This document shows positions 63,011 through 64,000 of a DNA stretch of 64,000 nucleotides, piece by piece. The stretch spans positions 3,487,001 to 3,551,000 of the forward strand of contig NC_066293.1 in the NCBI RefSeq assembly GCF_905404315.1, written 5' to 3'. A program made the position numbers and the translations under genes. Under the pieces are notes generated by a model that had not been told where the DNA came from, did no database searches, and saw nothing but the letters and a program-made list of their open reading frames with translations. Numbering within the stretch: the first letter of the stretch is position 1; each line of letters starts with the position of its first letter. This DNA comes from Leptidea sinapis (Eukaryota > Arthropoda > Insecta > Lepidoptera > Pieridae).

Positions 63011-63532
63011 TAATTTCTTATCTGAAAATAGTATTATCACAATTAAGTTACATAACATAACAAAATTACACCATTCAATAATAATTATAATTTATTTTAG
63101 TAATACCTACGATGTACAACAACAAATCAGAAATACATCGTATGCTATCTACATTTGTGTACAAATATAAAAATCACGAAAATTTGTACAAAAATAAACT
63201 AAAACCAACAACATGTATGTAAAATATGACGACAACAATACAACACATCGACCTATAAATATTTCATTACAAATACTTTGATATTTTCTACTTTTTAGAA
63301 ATAAAATAATGAACTTACCTGCACAATGCAAACTTCGGTCGGCTACTGGTCATAACTTGCCAAAAACTGTCATTAAACACTAAGAGATGGCGTTGGGAGT
63401 ATCGTTTTCGGTAGTTTATTATGTGAACTAATGAACACAACTGTTTTTAGTTGCAAATAATGTGAAATTAATACTTAAATTTATTTTTCTATTATATGTG
63501 TACAATAATTGTGTACACCAGGTCTGTAAGGG
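61163..63532 (-). mobile_element. piggyBac-like element PB2, one terminus found
   Basis: The right end abuts TTAA 63533-63536, and inward on the minus strand the terminus reads CCCTTACAGACCTGGTGTAC, followed by a GTGTACA-type inverted pair. The flanking minus sequence is pogo transposase coding text, so PB2 inserted there. The opposite terminus was not found. PB2 is a different family from PB1 in sequence. Confidence 0.7.
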
Positions 63533-63536
63533 TTAA

Positions 63537-64000
63537 TGCTTTATTGAGTAGCGTGCAAAAATTTCATTTAGTGACTGCAGTACTAAGTTTTTCGGATTTC
63601 GAAAGAAATTCACACATAGTAGCCTTCCAATAAGTCTTTACTGGTGCAAATACGCTCACGTCAGCTTATTGTAATGTGTATGTTGTATACGGTGGCAGGG
63701 CATACAAAATAATTTGCATTTCTTGGCATATCGTACTGAGCATTTCTGACATGTTCGATTTATGCCCGTCTACCAGCAAAAGCGCTGGTTTTTTTATATT
63801 TTTTTCCTCTACCCAAATATTAAAATCGTTTGTCTCATAGGTATTCTCTCATGTTTGTCATCTCCTCTGATCCAACCCGTCTCTGACTTACCGAGGCACT
63901 ATCCTTCAGGCATACTATTCACTACAACTTTGGGTGGTCTTACGTATGAAAATACGATGCAAGGTGGGCATATATCTTCATTCGCATTAAATTTCAATTA
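63537..64000 (-). pseudogene. pogo-type transposase fragment, split by PB2
   Basis: Minus-strand reading gives KKPALLLVDGHKSNMSEMLS, QEMQIILYALPPYTTYTLQ, a stop, then ADVSVFAPVKTYWKATM and NFCTLLNKAL up to the TTAA. L-L-V-D-G-H and the L-P-P-x-T-T block are the second-Asp region of DDE_1 (pogo/jerky) transposases. Further text (CPPCIVFSYVRPP) extends to the window edge. At least two stops are present. It is a different copy from the 12.1-13.3 kb relic because both cover the same residues (NSGQLISKAW and NFCTLLNKAL). Confidence 0.72.

Noticed and set aside
63537..64000. One pogo gene running from 64 kb to 13.3 kb, split by insertion of the whole array
   Set aside because: The two pogo fragments overlap in the same domain residues (NFCTLLNKAL and NSGQLISKAW) and differ in sequence, so they are separate copies.

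Overview
The window looks like insect nuclear DNA, most probably from a moth or butterfly. The evidence is AT-rich intergenic sequence, introns with GT..AG ends, a ZAD-type C2H2 zinc-finger gene, and a dense load of transposons of types common in Lepidoptera (piggyBac, PIF/Harbinger, pogo, BEL/Pao, Jockey-like and CR1-like LINEs, tRNA-derived SINEs). The order is inferred, not proven. There is no sign of bacterial genes, rRNA, CRISPR or operons.

Left part (1-13.3 kb). A decayed BEL/Pao retroelement on the minus strand (about 1.0-4.7 kb, called unit 0 here) is split at a TTAA by a 2.28-kb piggyBac element (PB1, 1367-3643) with matching termini. Next comes the only convincing host gene, on the plus strand: four in-phase exons (5452-5581, 6451-6555, 7848-8003, 9209-10284) encoding the second half of a ZAD domain, an acidic linker, a basic linker and ten C2H2 fingers. 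Its first exon was not found. Its introns hold tRNA-derived SINEs and a LINE 3' fragment. A (CA)n tract and the C-terminal part of a pogo-type transposase with a PHD-like tail follow.

Centre (13.34-57.95 kb). This is a head-to-tail array of four composite units. On the plus strand each unit reads: BEL RNase H relic, a minus-strand Jockey-like LINE (LINE-A) inserted with an 8-bp target duplication, BEL gag/protease relic, a minus-strand gene resembling a negative-strand RNA virus nucleoprotein (candidate endogenous viral element), the 5' half of a second LINE (LINE-B: ORF1 plus endonuclease), and the 5' half of PB1. Two identical copies of a Harbinger element (H1) sit in units 1 and 2. A second Harbinger (H2) sits between units 1 and 2. 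Units 3 and 4, and unit 0, keep the empty insertion sites, so insertion points and relative order can be read directly. Units 1 and 2 are almost identical over more than 8 kb at a constant 17,025-bp offset.

Both Harbingers carry two genes interlocked on opposite strands. The transposase intron contains the main exon of a MADF-BESS protein, and the MADF-BESS intron contains the catalytic exon of the transposase. Other notable structure includes fold-back palindromes at copy-specific rearrangements of LINE-A and BEL, a 36-bp coding repeat in LINE-B whose hairpin stem shows compensatory changes, and an oligo(T) sense-strand 3' end on LINE-A.

Right part (57.95-64 kb). The array stops inside the viral-like gene. 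Beyond it lie a common repeat tail, weak exon-like segments, an RTE-like reverse transcriptase scrap, an unidentified 156-residue ORF, a second broken piggyBac (PB2), and a pogo-type transposase that PB2 appears to have split at a TTAA. Nearly every transposon gene here is broken. The best preserved are LINE-A ORF1 of copies 3 and 4, LINE-A ORF2 of copy 2, and the H1 MADF-BESS gene.
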